This document shows positions 27,403 to 37,875 of a stretch of 47,615 nucleotides of DNA, piece by piece; the stretch's first letter is position 1, and every line of letters starts with the position of its first letter. This DNA is from Terriglobia bacterium (lineage in GTDB: Bacteria > Acidobacteriota > Terriglobia > Bryobacterales > Bryobacteraceae), in the NCBI GenBank assembly GCA_003175985.1, contig PSRJ01000239.1:1-47615 (forward strand). The letters are read 5' to 3'. Under the pieces are notes generated by a model. The model had not been told where the DNA came from and searched no databases. It saw only the letters and a list, made by a program, of their open reading frames with translations. The translations under genes and the position numbers were made by a program.

Positions 27403-29700
27403 ATGTCGACCAAAAGCTCTGTGATGTATATTCTGCTGGCTCTCTGCCTGGCTGGAGCCACTGCCTGTAACACCACCCGCAGCTATATCGAGCGTGGGAA
27501 TGCCAATTTCGCCAAGGCCAAGTACAACGACGCCTCGCTCAACTACAGAAAAGCGATTCAAAAGGACGACCGTTCCGGTGAGGCGTATTATCGTCTCGGT
27601 CTTACAGAGCTGAAACTCAACAATCCCCAGGAAGCCTACTCCGATCTGCATCGCGCGGCGGAATTGCTTCCCGGCAGCGACGACATCAAAATCCAGCTCG
27701 GGAACATCGCCCTCGCATTTTACTTGGCGGATAAATCCAGACCGCAGCGCCTTTATGACGAGATCGCCAGGATCTCGCAACAGCTTCTAGCCAAAGACTC
27801 GAATTCCTACGACGGACTGCGCTTCCGCGGCCACATAGCGCAAACGGATGGGAAGATTAAAGACGCCATCGCAATTTTCAACCAGGCGAACCGGGTCAAG
27901 CCTCTGCAGCCCGACGTGATCATACCGCTGGTCGAAAGTCTCTTTGCCGATGGCCAGTCCACCGAAGGCGAAAGGCTGGCTCAGGAGTTGATCCGCCAGA
28001 AAAAAGACCTCCGCCTCGCCTACGACCTTCTCTACACGCATTACACGGCACAGAAGCAAGCCGGCGAAGGGGAGAAGGTCCTATTAACCAGAATTCAGAA
28101 TAACCCCTCGGATGCCGAGGCGCTGCTCCAGTTGGGCTTTCACTACAACCATTTTAATCAGCGTGCGGAGATGGTCCGGACGCTCCAGAGGATTCTCGAT
28201 AATCCGCAGACTTTTCCCCATCCGCGCCTAACGGTCGGGGCGTTTTACGCCACGCTGCCCGAGAGGGAAGAAGCGCTTCGCCAGTTCGAGCAAGGGATGA
28301 ATGACGATCCCAAGAGTAAATCCCTCTATCTAAAGGGTATCGCGGGTGTCCAGAGCGCCATGGGGAAACGCGATGAGGCAATCGGAACTTTGGACGCAGT
28401 GCTTAAAATGGATCCCAAAGACACGGAGGCGCGTACCAGCCGGGCTGCCATGTTGCTGGATAGCGCCAAGCGCTCCAATGCAGACCTGGCCGTCCGCGAA
28501 CTGCAAAGCCTGATTAAAGAAAAGCCGGGCGACCCGGTTCTGGATTTTAACCTGGGCCGCGGCCTTGCCGCCACGGGCGATCTTGCGGGATCCAAGACCT
28601 CGCTGTTGAAGGCGGTCTCCGAAGGGCCGGCCTATCTTCCGCCGATTCTTTTACTTGCGGACATCGCATCCCGCCAGAAGAATTACGCCGAGACGCTTCG
28701 GTACGGGGAGCAGGGTCTCATTGTGGCTCCCAACAACGGTACGGCCCTTTACTGGAGGGGCGTAGGTCTCCGCGGTCTTGGGAATTACGGGGAAGCTCGT
28801 ACGGTCTTCAATCGCATCCTCGCCGCCGAACCCAAGTTTGCTGACTGCGAATTACAATTGGGTCTTATCGATCTAGCCGAGGGGAAATTCCAGGATGCTG
28901 AAACCCGATTCCGCCGGATCTACCAAAATGCCCAGGATGCGCGCTCCATGGACGGACTGGTTAAGGCGTACACTGCTGAAAGCGAACCCTCTAAAGCGAT
29001 GCAGTTTCTTCGCGCCGAGATCCAGAAGTCGCCGGAATCCATTGCCGGGCACTTCCTGCTAGCGGTCACCGCTTCCAGAGAGTCACAGTGGGATACGGCC
29101 ATTGAACAATACCAGTGGCTGGCCGGCAAGGACCCGCAGGCAGTCGCCTTGCAAATCAAACTGGCTCAGGCATATCAATCCGCCGGCAAGATTCACGATG
29201 CCCTGAGCACTTTTGAAAAGGCGCGGTCTTTGAATCCGGCGGACGGAAGAGTCAGCGCTTCCATTGCCTTCCTGCAGGACAAACTCGGCCAATCCCAGGA
29301 AGCCCAGGCGAACTATCGGCGGGCCCTCTCGTTGAACCCCGAAAATGCGGAAATCCTCAATAATCTGGCGTTCCTGATTATCGAGACCAGCGGCAACTCG
29401 GATGAGGCGCTCAGCCTGGCCCGCAAGGCCCGGGTACACGCGCCGAACAACCCAAGCCTGGATGACACTCTCGGCTGGATCTACCTCAAGAGGAATGAAA
29501 CCGATGCCGCCCTACAGGTCTTCAGCAACCTGGTCCTCAAATACCCCAAGCACTCCGTCTATCGATACCACCTCGGCGTGGCTTTTCTGAAAAAAGGAGA
29601 TGCTGCCAGAGGCAAGGCCGAGCTGCGGACCGCTTTGACTCAGGATCCTCCCCGGGAAATTGAGTCGAAGATCCGGGAACTATTGGCCAACCGCACCTAA
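27403..29700 (+). CDS. PrsT-like TPR-repeat lipoprotein, copy 2
   Basis: ATG at 27403 gives MSTKSSVMYILLALCLAGATACNTTRSYIERGNANF with lipobox ATAC; TPR array; paralog of copy 1. The ORF-track start at 27154 overlaps the previous gene and is rejected. Confidence 0.85.
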   Translation: MSTKSSVMYILLALCLAGATACNTTRSYIERGNANFAKAKYNDASLNYRKAIQKDDRSGEAYYRLGLTELKLNNPQEAYSDLHRAAELLPGSDDIKIQLGNIALAFYLADKSRPQRLYDEIARISQQLLAKDSNSYDGLRFRGHIAQTDGKIKDAIAIFNQANRVKPLQPDVIIPLVESLFADGQSTEGERLAQELIRQKKDLRLAYDLLYTHYTAQKQAGEGEKVLLTRIQNNPSDAEALLQLGFHYNHFNQRAEMVRTLQRILDNPQTFPHPRLTVGAFYATLPEREEALRQFEQGMNDDPKSKSLYLKGIAGVQSAMGKRDEAIGTLDAVLKMDPKDTEARTSRAAMLLDSAKRSNADLAVRELQSLIKEKPGDPVLDFNLGRGLAATGDLAGSKTSLLKAVSEGPAYLPPILLLADIASRQKNYAETLRYGEQGLIVAPNNGTALYWRGVGLRGLGNYGEARTVFNRILAAEPKFADCELQLGLIDLAEGKFQDAETRFRRIYQNAQDARSMDGLVKAYTAESEPSKAMQFLRAEIQKSPESIAGHFLLAVTASRESQWDTAIEQYQWLAGKDPQAVALQIKLAQAYQSAGKIHDALSTFEKARSLNPADGRVSASIAFLQDKLGQSQEAQANYRRALSLNPENAEILNNLAFLIIETSGNSDEALSLARKARVHAPNNPSLDDTLGWIYLKRNETDAALQVFSNLVLKYPKHSVYRYHLGVAFLKKGDAARGKAELRTALTQDPPREIESKIRELLANRT

Positions 29701-29982
29701 GGGATACTCCCGAAAGCCTTTCACTCCACACGTTCACGGGCCCGTGCCCGGCACCCACGCACATCGCCTTCCAGGTCCCGGACAGATTGTTAAATCTCCG
29801 ACAATCAGACAATTAAGGGAACTCCCAAGTGCCTCTAGTTCTACAGTACTTTCGAATCAAGTTGTGGTACTTTCTGGGCCGATTGAGGGGTCCAATCTTC
29901 TTGACCCTCTAGGGCTTGCATGATAACTTCGGGAAGTAATCGTACATCTGAAGTGGCATGAGATTAGGGAGGAACGGAAGAG

Positions 29983-30672
29983 ATGAAGCGGAGTTACATA
30001 TTATTGGCGCTATTCGGGGTGCTAGCGCTTGCCCAATGCGCTGTTGCGGACACCATGGTTATTAATTATGCGAGTTCAACGGGTTCAACTGTGAGCTTTA
30101 CCGACGTCTCGGGAGGCGTGGATTTCGCGTTTCCCCCGAACGGTGCGGGGGCCTCGGATTTCTTGATCTCGAGCATAGCTGGATTTCCATCTGACACGCT
30201 CTCGGGTAAGTTTGGAGACATCACGGGAACGTACCACTACAATACGGCGGACATCGTAACCAATGGCGGGGTTCAAACCGCGACCGTAAGCGGCGCCGGA
30301 ACCTTCATCATCCACGATGGAGCGGGTTTCGATTTCACCGCTTCGCTAACGTGGATTGACATTCAGACGCTTGGCGCCGGCGGCACCATCAATTCCACGG
30401 GTACGGTGAATCTGAGCGGCTTCTCCTACGGCGGGACCAACGCGGATCTTCTCCTTCTGGCGGGCGCTCCGGGTGGCATCGTCGTGGCGACGTTCCAGTT
30501 TATTCCTGGGAAGAGCCTGACAGATTTGGCTAGCGGGTGCAGCACCAGCCCTTGCACGACTTCGTTTTCGGGTAGCTTGACTACAATCCCCGAACCGAGT
30601 TTCTATGCAATCCTGGCGTTTGGCATAGTCGGAGCCATCATTAAAGCGCGTCCGCGCCGGACTGCTGCTTAA
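29983..30672 (+). CDS. PEP-CTERM-anchored exported protein
   Basis: Signal peptide MKRSYILLALFGVLALAQCAVA; C-terminus IPEPSFYAILAFGIVGAIIKARPRRTAA. Confidence 0.82.
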   Translation: MKRSYILLALFGVLALAQCAVADTMVINYASSTGSTVSFTDVSGGVDFAFPPNGAGASDFLISSIAGFPSDTLSGKFGDITGTYHYNTADIVTNGGVQTATVSGAGTFIIHDGAGFDFTASLTWIDIQTLGAGGTINSTGTVNLSGFSYGGTNADLLLLAGAPGGIVVATFQFIPGKSLTDLASGCSTSPCTTSFSGSLTTIPEPSFYAILAFGIVGAIIKARPRRTAA

Positions 30673-30697
30673 AGTCCCGTTTCCTTCGATTCAGCAT

Positions 30698-30727
30698 AAA
30701 GAGCCGCACCTTCGGGTGCGGCTCTTT
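30698..30727. terminator. Hairpin terminator between convergent genes
   Basis: AAAGAGCCGCACC-TTCG-GGTGCGGCTCTTT: perfect 13 bp stem with TTCG tetraloop, in the gap between the 30672 stop and the convergent gene at 30732. Confidence 0.88.
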
Positions 30728-30731
30728 GCAT

Positions 30732-31313
30732 TTATGACGTAGTTCGCTCGCCCTCGAATTCCTCTTCGATGCTCTGGCACAAATAGTGGTAGAGGCAAAG
30801 ATGCGCCTGCTGAATGGCCGGCGTGTTTCGCGATGGCACCGCGAACAGGTGATCGCTGAGAGCAGCGAGATCGCCTCCTCCTTCACCCGTGAGTGCCACC
30901 GTGCGCATGCCCATAGAACGGGCTTTCGCAAAGGCCTGGATCACATTGAGCGACTTTCCAGAAGTGCTCAGGCCGATCAGAACGCCGCCCGGCTGGGCAT
31001 ACGCTTCTACTTGCCGGGAAAATACGTCCTCGTAGCCGAGGTCGTTGGCCAAGGCGGTAATCACGGAGGAATTCGAGCAAAGACAGATCACATTTAACGC
31101 CCTGCGTTGGAGCAGAAATCGGCCTACCATTTCGGCCGTAATGTGCATCGCATCGGCCGCGGAACCGCCATTGCCGCACACCAGCACTGGTTTGCCCTCC
31201 CGCAATGCCAGCACCACAGTCCGGATGGCAGCCGAAACATGCGCATCACTCCAAACTTGACCCGCTGCATCGAGAACCTTGACGGCTTCGGCGAGATAAC
31301 TGGCTAGACTCAT
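30732..31313 (-). CDS. gmhA: SIS-domain sedoheptulose-7-phosphate isomerase (GmhA-like)
   Basis: VLVCGNGGSAADAMHITAEMVGRF; GLSTSGKSLNVIQAF; TGEGGGDLAALSDHLFAVPS. Confidence 0.88.
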   Translation of the reverse strand: MSLASYLAEAVKVLDAAGQVWSDAHVSAAIRTVVLALREGKPVLVCGNGGSAADAMHITAEMVGRFLLQRRALNVICLCSNSSVITALANDLGYEDVFSRQVEAYAQPGGVLIGLSTSGKSLNVIQAFAKARSMGMRTVALTGEGGGDLAALSDHLFAVPSRNTPAIQQAHLCLYHYLCQSIEEEFEGERTTS

Positions 31314-31388
31314 TCGTCACGAAGTATACACGACCAACCGGGCAACTCGCGCTCGCATTTTTCCGCAAAGCTGTGTGATACTGCTTTC

Positions 31389-32309
31389 GTGAGAAATAAG
31401 GTTCGGGCCTGGCTGCTCATCATTCCGACAGCGGCGATTTGTGCGGCCGCAGTCTGGGGAGTGGCGTGGTACCGATCCCGAGACTTCACCCCGGCAGCCA
31501 TGTTGAAACGGCTGCCGCGATCCGATGCCCTGGTGGTCTACCTCGATTTTGCCGCGCTCCGGGGCGCGGGCATTCTCGACATGCTCGACAATCCCAAGAT
31601 CGCGCAGGAACCCGAATACCAGGACTTCGTTCGCAAAATCGATTTCGATTACAAGCACGACCTGGATTCGGCCATGATCGCGTTTGCGCCCACAGGCAAG
31701 TTCCTGCTGGTGCGTGGCCAGTTCGATTGGAAGAGCCTGCGCTCTTTCGTGGAGTCGGAAAGCGGCCGCTGCTATAACTCGCTGTGCCGGATGCAAGGCA
31801 GCACGCCGCAGCGCCGCATATCCTTTTTCCCGCTGCAATCGAAATTAATGGCCCTGGCTGTGAGCGAGGATGAATCGGCGGCTCTCCGTATGCAGGAATT
31901 AGCCTCGGGGCCCGACCCGGAACTCCCGAGTGCACCCGTCTGGATGAGCGTGCCCCCTTCTGTTCTCGAGTCGAATGATCTTCCCGCCGGTACGCGTCCG
32001 TTTGCGCGAAGCATGGAACGGGCGGAGTCGGTGTTGATCTCGTTCGCTCCGGAAGGCAAACGGCTGGCTGCCACGTTGAACGTGCGTTGCCGGACAGCGC
32101 AGGACGCCGCCGACCTGGTTTCGCAGCTCTCGCGCACCACCGCGCTATTGCGGCAAATGATTGAGAGGGAAAATCATAAACCGAACCCCGGTGACCTGAG
32201 TGGTGTCCTCACTTCGGGAGCGTTCCGAAATGACGGCGTGCGGGTCTTCGGCTATTGGCCCATCGAGCGTTCCTTCATCGAAAATCTGCTGGGCAATGGG
32301 CAAAGCTGA
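31389..32309 (+). CDS. Membrane-anchored hypothetical protein
   Basis: GTG start; N-terminal TM LLIIPTAAICAAAVWGVAW; soluble domain; no known motif recognised. Confidence 0.7.
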   Translation: MRNKVRAWLLIIPTAAICAAAVWGVAWYRSRDFTPAAMLKRLPRSDALVVYLDFAALRGAGILDMLDNPKIAQEPEYQDFVRKIDFDYKHDLDSAMIAFAPTGKFLLVRGQFDWKSLRSFVESESGRCYNSLCRMQGSTPQRRISFFPLQSKLMALAVSEDESAALRMQELASGPDPELPSAPVWMSVPPSVLESNDLPAGTRPFARSMERAESVLISFAPEGKRLAATLNVRCRTAQDAADLVSQLSRTTALLRQMIERENHKPNPGDLSGVLTSGAFRNDGVRVFGYWPIERSFIENLLGNGQS

Positions 32310-32323
32310 AGCCGGTCCCGGCG

Positions 32324-32557
32324 TCAGTTGAAGTTCATGCCGCACATCCCGGGATTGCTGCACTGCCCGCTGGGGCACACGGGCGCGTCGGCTGTTTTCG
32401 CAACGCCGTTCGAGTGGGCAGCAAAAGTGGAGAGTTGCTGGGTCAGGTGTTTCTCCCCACAGGAAGGGCACGCAACTTCCGAGGTTTCCGCGGAGCGGCG
32501 CACCAGCTTCTCGAATTTCGTTCCGCAATCGTCGCAACTGTATTCGTAGATCGGCAT
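32324..32557 (-). CDS. FmdB-family zinc-ribbon protein
   Basis: MPIYEYSCDDCGTKFEKLVRRSAETSEVACPSCGEKHLTQQLSTF. Confidence 0.9.
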   Translation of the reverse strand: MPIYEYSCDDCGTKFEKLVRRSAETSEVACPSCGEKHLTQQLSTFAAHSNGVAKTADAPVCPSGQCSNPGMCGMNFN

Positions 32558-32567
32558 GAATATATCC

Positions 32568-34034
32568 CTATTCCAATAATAAGGTACAAATCCGGTCAAT
32601 GAGGCCTCGGGCTTCCGCGGCCGGGCCATTATAGTTGTTCACCATTATTGAGAATGCCAGCCAATTTCCTCCGCTGCGCTCCGCATATCCCGAGAGTGCG
32701 CTGATCCGGTTGAGGGTTCCGGTTTTGGCATGGATTCGTCCAACGGATGGCCCCTCGCCCAAACGGCCGCTGAGAGTGCCATCCTCCCCGCCCACCGGCA
32801 GCAGCCCGATCCAGTTTTCCCGCTCCGGGGAGACGTACATATGACGAAGCAGCCTGACCAGCGCATACGGCGCGACCAGGTCCGCCCGGTCGAGACCGGA
32901 GCCATCACTCAAGCTGTACGCTTCCGAGCCGATTCCGACCTCGGCCAGAAAGCTCTTCAATTCCTCCAGACCAGCCTGGCGGCTGCCGGTATTGCGGCGG
33001 GCCAACGCCACCGCGCGCAAAGCCAGCTCTGCGTGGAGATTCTGGCTGACCTTATTCGTAATCTTCAGATCTTCGATTAAGGGCGCCGAATCGCGCCGCG
33101 CCAGCTCGTAGCCGCTGGTATCGGCGCCGGAGCCCTCCTCAGCAGGGAAGCGGTGCCGCGCCTGAATGGGACCTTGCACGATGACACCGCGCTCCTCAAG
33201 GGCCTTCTGCAGGGCTTGAGCCGCATACTCGGCCGGGTCGGCGATCGCCAATGTAAACACTTCCGCCGGAGCACGCACCGGGATGCTGCCCCACAATCGC
33301 AACTGGCGGCTGCCGGCCTCGCGGTCCAGCCGGATCCGGCGTTCTCCGCCTGCAGCAGCTGTCTGCACGCGGTTATCGATGTTGTAGTATTCGACGGGAG
33401 GCGAAATGCTCACTTCGGCCAATTCGCCCGCGCGGGAAGGCCGTAGGACAAGCGTAAATATGTTGTCGTTGATGGTAAGCGCGGATACCGGAGCTCCATA
33501 GTCGTAGCGCGTGTCATCCACGGTCCAGCCCTCCGGAACGGGCTCCCAAACATATCGAGTATCGTCGCCTATGATGCCGCCGGTAACTCGTTTGACGCCT
33601 CGTGCCACGGCCTGATCCGCGAGCTCTTCGATCGGGCCCAGCGGATTACTCCTGCCGGCTCCCAACTGATAGGGCACCGCACGCCCGGAGAGATTCGGGT
33701 CTCCGCCGCCCACCAGGTGCAGGGCGCCGGAAACTGTGCCGGTGTCATCGGGCGCGGTCTCCGCGAGCAGGCGTGTGGTGAATCGAAAGCCAGGCCCCAG
33801 CCGCTCCAGTGCTAAGGCAGTTGTCAACAGCTTCGCATTCGATGCCGGGAGAAAGAGGCGATCCGCGTTGTGAGAATATAGCGTCCTGCCGTTTGCGAGA
33901 TCGACAACCTGTATGCCCCAGAAAGCGCTCCGCGCCGCGGGAGTCGATTCGAGCAAGCGTGCAATCTCCTGCGCCACTGGTGCGCCTGGCGCAGGCGCCG
34001 CAAAGAACAAGGACAATGCTGCCCACGCCTTCAT
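32568..34034 (-). CDS. dacB: D-alanyl-D-alanine carboxypeptidase/endopeptidase (peptidase S13, DacB/PBP4)
   Basis: SxxK ASNAKLL; SxN-equivalent SDGSGLDR; KTG in HAKTGTLN; signal peptide from MKAWAALS. Confidence 0.9.
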   Translation of the reverse strand: MKAWAALSLFFAAPAPGAPVAQEIARLLESTPAARSAFWGIQVVDLANGRTLYSHNADRLFLPASNAKLLTTALALERLGPGFRFTTRLLAETAPDDTGTVSGALHLVGGGDPNLSGRAVPYQLGAGRSNPLGPIEELADQAVARGVKRVTGGIIGDDTRYVWEPVPEGWTVDDTRYDYGAPVSALTINDNIFTLVLRPSRAGELAEVSISPPVEYYNIDNRVQTAAAGGERRIRLDREAGSRQLRLWGSIPVRAPAEVFTLAIADPAEYAAQALQKALEERGVIVQGPIQARHRFPAEEGSGADTSGYELARRDSAPLIEDLKITNKVSQNLHAELALRAVALARRNTGSRQAGLEELKSFLAEVGIGSEAYSLSDGSGLDRADLVAPYALVRLLRHMYVSPERENWIGLLPVGGEDGTLSGRLGEGPSVGRIHAKTGTLNRISALSGYAERSGGNWLAFSIMVNNYNGPAAEARGLIDRICTLLLE

Positions 34035-35224
34035 CGGCCCGTCACCTTCGATTCCAGCCAGATCAGCAGCAGCAGCATGACCACGATACAAGTGCCCACG
34101 AGAGGAATCCCGAGCACGACGCCGACCCCCCAGCCGGAAGCCGCGTATCCCAAGGTGGCCGGAGCGACCAGCCCACCGACCATTGCTACCGAGAAAATCC
34201 CATTGAAGAATCCGGGATGATAGTAGGGGAAGCGGCGTCCGATGGCCTCAGCCACAAGAGGGTAGATGCTCGCATACCCCGCGCCCACAAACAACACTCC
34301 GGTGACTGCTCCGAATGCATTATTCGTGAAGAAAAGGATGAGGCACCCGAACAATGCAGCCAGCCCGCTGCCCAGCAGCAGCCGGCCGTGGCGAGTGCGC
34401 GACAGGACCGCCACGGAGATGAGCCGCCCCAGCAAAAGAAAGAGCCAGTAGAGGGCCAAAATCAGCAGCGCGGCTTTTGGGCTCAGACCGACACGCCGGA
34501 TGAGGAAAAGCGGGAGCCAGCCGGCAATCGACCACTCGTTGCCGAATTGGAAGAACAACAACAGCGCGAACAGGACCGCTCCAGGACTGCGAAAATCAGT
34601 GAGCGCCTGGCGCAGACTGGGATGGGCGCTATCCGGTTCCCGGATCAAGCTCCCGCTGCGGGCGTAGAGCACCGCGAATCCCGCGGGCACCAGCGCCATG
34701 AAGACGACCATCCCTGGCACAGTGTAGGCGTAGAACGTGCCGGTGACCAGCAGCGTGGCCGTCAGGCATCCCAAACCGTACCAGATGCCGCCGCGATTCA
34801 CGGTACCCGCGGCGTCGCTGTGATAGCTCGGCGATATGGCATGGAACAGCGCCAGGTTCAGCAGGCCGGCTCCCACACCGAGCAGCAGTAAACCAGCTAC
34901 GCGCCACCATTCGGAGGCCGGAGGCGAAAAAGCGGCCAGGTACGCCAGGGCACTGCAAGAGACACAGCAGGCAAACACCAGCAGGAAGGAAATCCCGCGG
35001 CGGGCCAGCACACGCCGCGCTACAAGTGGCGAAACCACCAGACCGACCGCCAGGCTGAGAAAGTAATTCCCTACGGCGGTAAACGCCGGCGGGTCTCGAT
35101 AATATCCCCAAGCGGGAAGAATTGCCCCCAATAACGCCATCAGGAATCCCGAGAGCAGGAAGCCTGCGAGAGCTCTTCCGTCGAATGACGCATGAATCCC
35201 GGCGCTGGAGAGCGAACCCGTCAC
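34031..35224 (-). CDS. MFS transporter
   Basis: About 12 hydrophobic helices; stop overlaps the dacB start (ATGA-type coupling). Confidence 0.85.
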   Translation of the reverse strand: MTGSLSSAGIHASFDGRALAGFLLSGFLMALLGAILPAWGYYRDPPAFTAVGNYFLSLAVGLVVSPLVARRVLARRGISFLLVFACCVSCSALAYLAAFSPPASEWWRVAGLLLLGVGAGLLNLALFHAISPSYHSDAAGTVNRGGIWYGLGCLTATLLVTGTFYAYTVPGMVVFMALVPAGFAVLYARSGSLIREPDSAHPSLRQALTDFRSPGAVLFALLLFFQFGNEWSIAGWLPLFLIRRVGLSPKAALLILALYWLFLLLGRLISVAVLSRTRHGRLLLGSGLAALFGCLILFFTNNAFGAVTGVLFVGAGYASIYPLVAEAIGRRFPYYHPGFFNGIFSVAMVGGLVAPATLGYAASGWGVGVVLGIPLVGTCIVVMLLLLIWLESKVTGR

Positions 35225-35268
35225 TGGTCCGATTGTAGTATGGGGCTGAACGGCGGCCGGGAGAGAAC

Positions 35269-35868
35269 TCAGTTATCGAGGTTGACCACTTCGAAGTGAA
35301 AGCGCTCCGGCGGTAACAACCCAGGCGCTACCGGGATAAGTTGAGACCAGGTCCGGTAGGCGCTGTCGGCCATAGTGGAATTCAGATAAAGCAAAAACTG
35401 ATTGGAAAAACAGTCAATCGGAGGCGGCTGCCGGAAGGTGAGGCGCAGCCCCACGGCTCGTTCCAGTTGCACGCCGTCGGTGCGGATGTGCTTGTCGCGA
35501 AGCAGCGTCACGAAGCTGGCGCGGCTTGCGTGCGGCCAGACATCGGGGTGCAGAAGATGCCGCAGCACGTCTTCGGTCTCGAATGTGATTTCGCACTGCC
35601 GGATCCACTCCAGTACGGAATCGCCCCATTGCCAATACGACAATAAGCCGCGATATTGTTCGGCGAGTTGCAGGGCCAGATCGAATTTGCGCTGCTCCAA
35701 CAGATTTTCATCGGCATCCGTCGGAGACAGCATGTCCTCGGCTTCCAACATTACGGAATTGAGATCCGATACACCTTCTCCGGGCATATGCTCCGCCGAA
35801 TGCACCAGAAGCGGCGGCAACTCATGCGTCTTGCTTCCCGGGATCGCAATGTATCTTACGTCAGCCAT
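35269..35868 (-). CDS. Hypothetical protein
   Basis: 199 aa ORF with protein-like composition, no competing ORF of similar quality; no recognised domain. Confidence 0.55.
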   Translation of the reverse strand: MADVRYIAIPGSKTHELPPLLVHSAEHMPGEGVSDLNSVMLEAEDMLSPTDADENLLEQRKFDLALQLAEQYRGLLSYWQWGDSVLEWIRQCEITFETEDVLRHLLHPDVWPHASRASFVTLLRDKHIRTDGVQLERAVGLRLTFRQPPPIDCFSNQFLLYLNSTMADSAYRTWSQLIPVAPGLLPPERFHFEVVNLDN

Positions 35869-36122
35869 CGAACTTCCTGCCCTACTACTCTTATCGGTGC
35901 ATTCCCCTCCCTTTTAGTTTCATTTTGTAGCACAGTCGGTACCATTGTGAATGAAAGAAGTTTAAATACTCCCAATCCGATTTGCTGATCGTAGCAGTCG
36001 CCACGGAGGGCTGCTAACCGGTTTTGGCCGCGGCCCGTGCCGACACGCGGCACACCTTGTTCCCCTGCACCGGCCCTTGAAACGGGTGCCTCGGAGGAGT
36101 AATATCCATACACCCGCCCCGT

Positions 36123-37868
36123 ATGCTGGATCTTTCTTCACACGATGTTCTGCTCGTCGGAGGTGGCGCTGCAGGGTTGCGCGCCGCCATTGCGGTAGCC
36201 GAAATCAACCCCAATCTCAGCGTCGCCGTCGTTTCCAAGGTGTACCCCATGCGGAGCCACACGGTTTCCGCGGAAGGCGGCGCCGCCGGCGTGGCGCGCC
36301 AGGATGATAGCCTCGACGAGCATGCCTATGACACCATCTCGGGGGGCGATTGGCTGCCCGATCAGGATGCTGTCGAGGGCTTTGTCAAAGAAGCTCCCCA
36401 GGAATTGATGCGCCTGGAACATTGGGGGTGCCCCTGGAATCGTGAGCCCGATGGCCGTGTTGCCGTGCGTCCGTTCGGGGGCATGAAGAAGGAACGCACC
36501 TGGTTTGCAGCCGATAAGACCGGTTTCCATCTGCTGCATACGCTTTTTCAGACTTCGCTGAAGTACAACGCCGTCGCGCGATACGACGAGTTCTACGCCA
36601 CCAGGCTCCTTGCCGACGATGGACAAGTCCAGGGCGTCGTTTCCATCGAGCTGGCCAGCGGCAAGGTTCAGGCCATCACCGCCAAAGCCGTTATTCTTTG
36701 TACCGGCGGTTGCGGCCGCGTCTTCCCGTTTACGACTAATGCCGCTATCAAAACCGGCGATGGCATGGCACTGGCCTATCGCGCGGGCGCGCCGTTAAAG
36801 GACATGGAATTCGTTCAATATCACCCCACAGGACTGCCATTTACCGGAATCCTGATTACGGAGGCGGCGCGCGCCGAGGGCGGCTACATGCTGAACAAGG
36901 ACGGATATCGTTATCTTCAGGACTACAACCTTGGTAAGCCGCATCCGCAGCCGGTGCTGCGCAGCATGGAACTGGGGCCGCGCGACCGTTTGTCGCAGGC
37001 ATTCGTCAAGGAATATGAGAAGGGCAGAACCATCGAGGGACCGTACGGGGCTGTGGTTCATCTCGATCTCCGGCATTTGGGTGAGAAGAAGATTAACGCC
37101 AAGCTGCCTTTTGTCCGCGAATTGTGCCTCAAATATGAAAACCTCGATCCGGTGAAAGAACTGATCCCGGTGCGGCCGGTAGTGCATTACATGATGGGCG
37201 GTGTCCATACGGATCCCGACGGCGCGACACCACTGAAAGGCTTGTATGCCGCCGGAGAGGCTGCGTGCGTCAGCATCAACGGCGCCAATCGGCTCGGGTC
37301 GAATTCCCTCACCGAGTGCCTGGTCTTCGGGGCTCGCGCCGGACGTGCAGCGGCCCAGTTCGCGTCGGTGCAGAGAGCGCCGGAACGGCATCTGCTCGCT
37401 CAAGCCGTGGATGAAGAAGCCAGGCTGCAGGATCGATTTCTGCAGAAGTCCGGGGGGCGCGAGCGTCTCTCGAATATCCGCGACGAAATGCAGCAAACCA
37501 TGGAGCAGAGCGCGGGAATTTACCGCTCGCGCGAGTCGCTCGAGCAAGCGGCGGAAAAATTGAGCGAACTGCAGGAGCGGTTTCAGGATGCCGGTCTCGA
37601 CGATCGCAGCCACGCCTTCAATACCGAGTTAATTGCCGCACTCGAACTCTCCTGCATGCTGGATGTAGCCGAGTCGATTATCCACTCTGCGTTGCATCGC
37701 ACCGAATCGCGCGGCGCGCACCAGCGCACTGATTTCCCGGTGCGGGATGACGAAAAATTTCTGGCACACTCTCTCGTGACCCGCTGCCCGGATGGGACGC
37801 CCGAGGTAACTTATGCGCCGGTGACGATTACCCGCTGGCCGCCCGCGGAACGAGTTTACGGAAAGTAA
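36123..37868 (+). CDS. frdA: Fumarate reductase / succinate dehydrogenase flavoprotein subunit
   Basis: [11 protein letters not shown]; covalent-FAD His motif [48 protein letters not shown]. Confidence 0.93.
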   Translation: MLDLSSHDVLLVGGGAAGLRAAIAVAEINPNLSVAVVSKVYPMRSHTVSAEGGAAGVARQDDSLDEHAYDTISGGDWLPDQDAVEGFVKEAPQELMRLEHWGCPWNREPDGRVAVRPFGGMKKERTWFAADKTGFHLLHTLFQTSLKYNAVARYDEFYATRLLADDGQVQGVVSIELASGKVQAITAKAVILCTGGCGRVFPFTTNAAIKTGDGMALAYRAGAPLKDMEFVQYHPTGLPFTGILITEAARAEGGYMLNKDGYRYLQDYNLGKPHPQPVLRSMELGPRDRLSQAFVKEYEKGRTIEGPYGAVVHLDLRHLGEKKINAKLPFVRELCLKYENLDPVKELIPVRPVVHYMMGGVHTDPDGATPLKGLYAAGEAACVSINGANRLGSNSLTECLVFGARAGRAAAQFASVQRAPERHLLAQAVDEEARLQDRFLQKSGGRERLSNIRDEMQQTMEQSAGIYRSRESLEQAAEKLSELQERFQDAGLDDRSHAFNTELIAALELSCMLDVAESIIHSALHRTESRGAHQRTDFPVRDDEKFLAHSLVTRCPDGTPEVTYAPVTITRWPPAERVYGK

Positions 37869-37875
37869 TTCGCTT

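Noticed and set aside
27285-27476. Minus-strand ORF containing a protein-like stretch (EYAKDIIPKLAGKILEVLEPG) and a 13-nt match (gaggtactggaac) to the region upstream of 18256 in opposite orientation
   Set aside because: Too short, overlaps the TPR gene start, and the shared 13-mer is likely coincidence without a search.
33809-34891. 360-aa plus-strand ORF opposite dacB/MFS
   Set aside because: Gln/Arg-rich shadow ORF spanning two coupled minus-strand genes.
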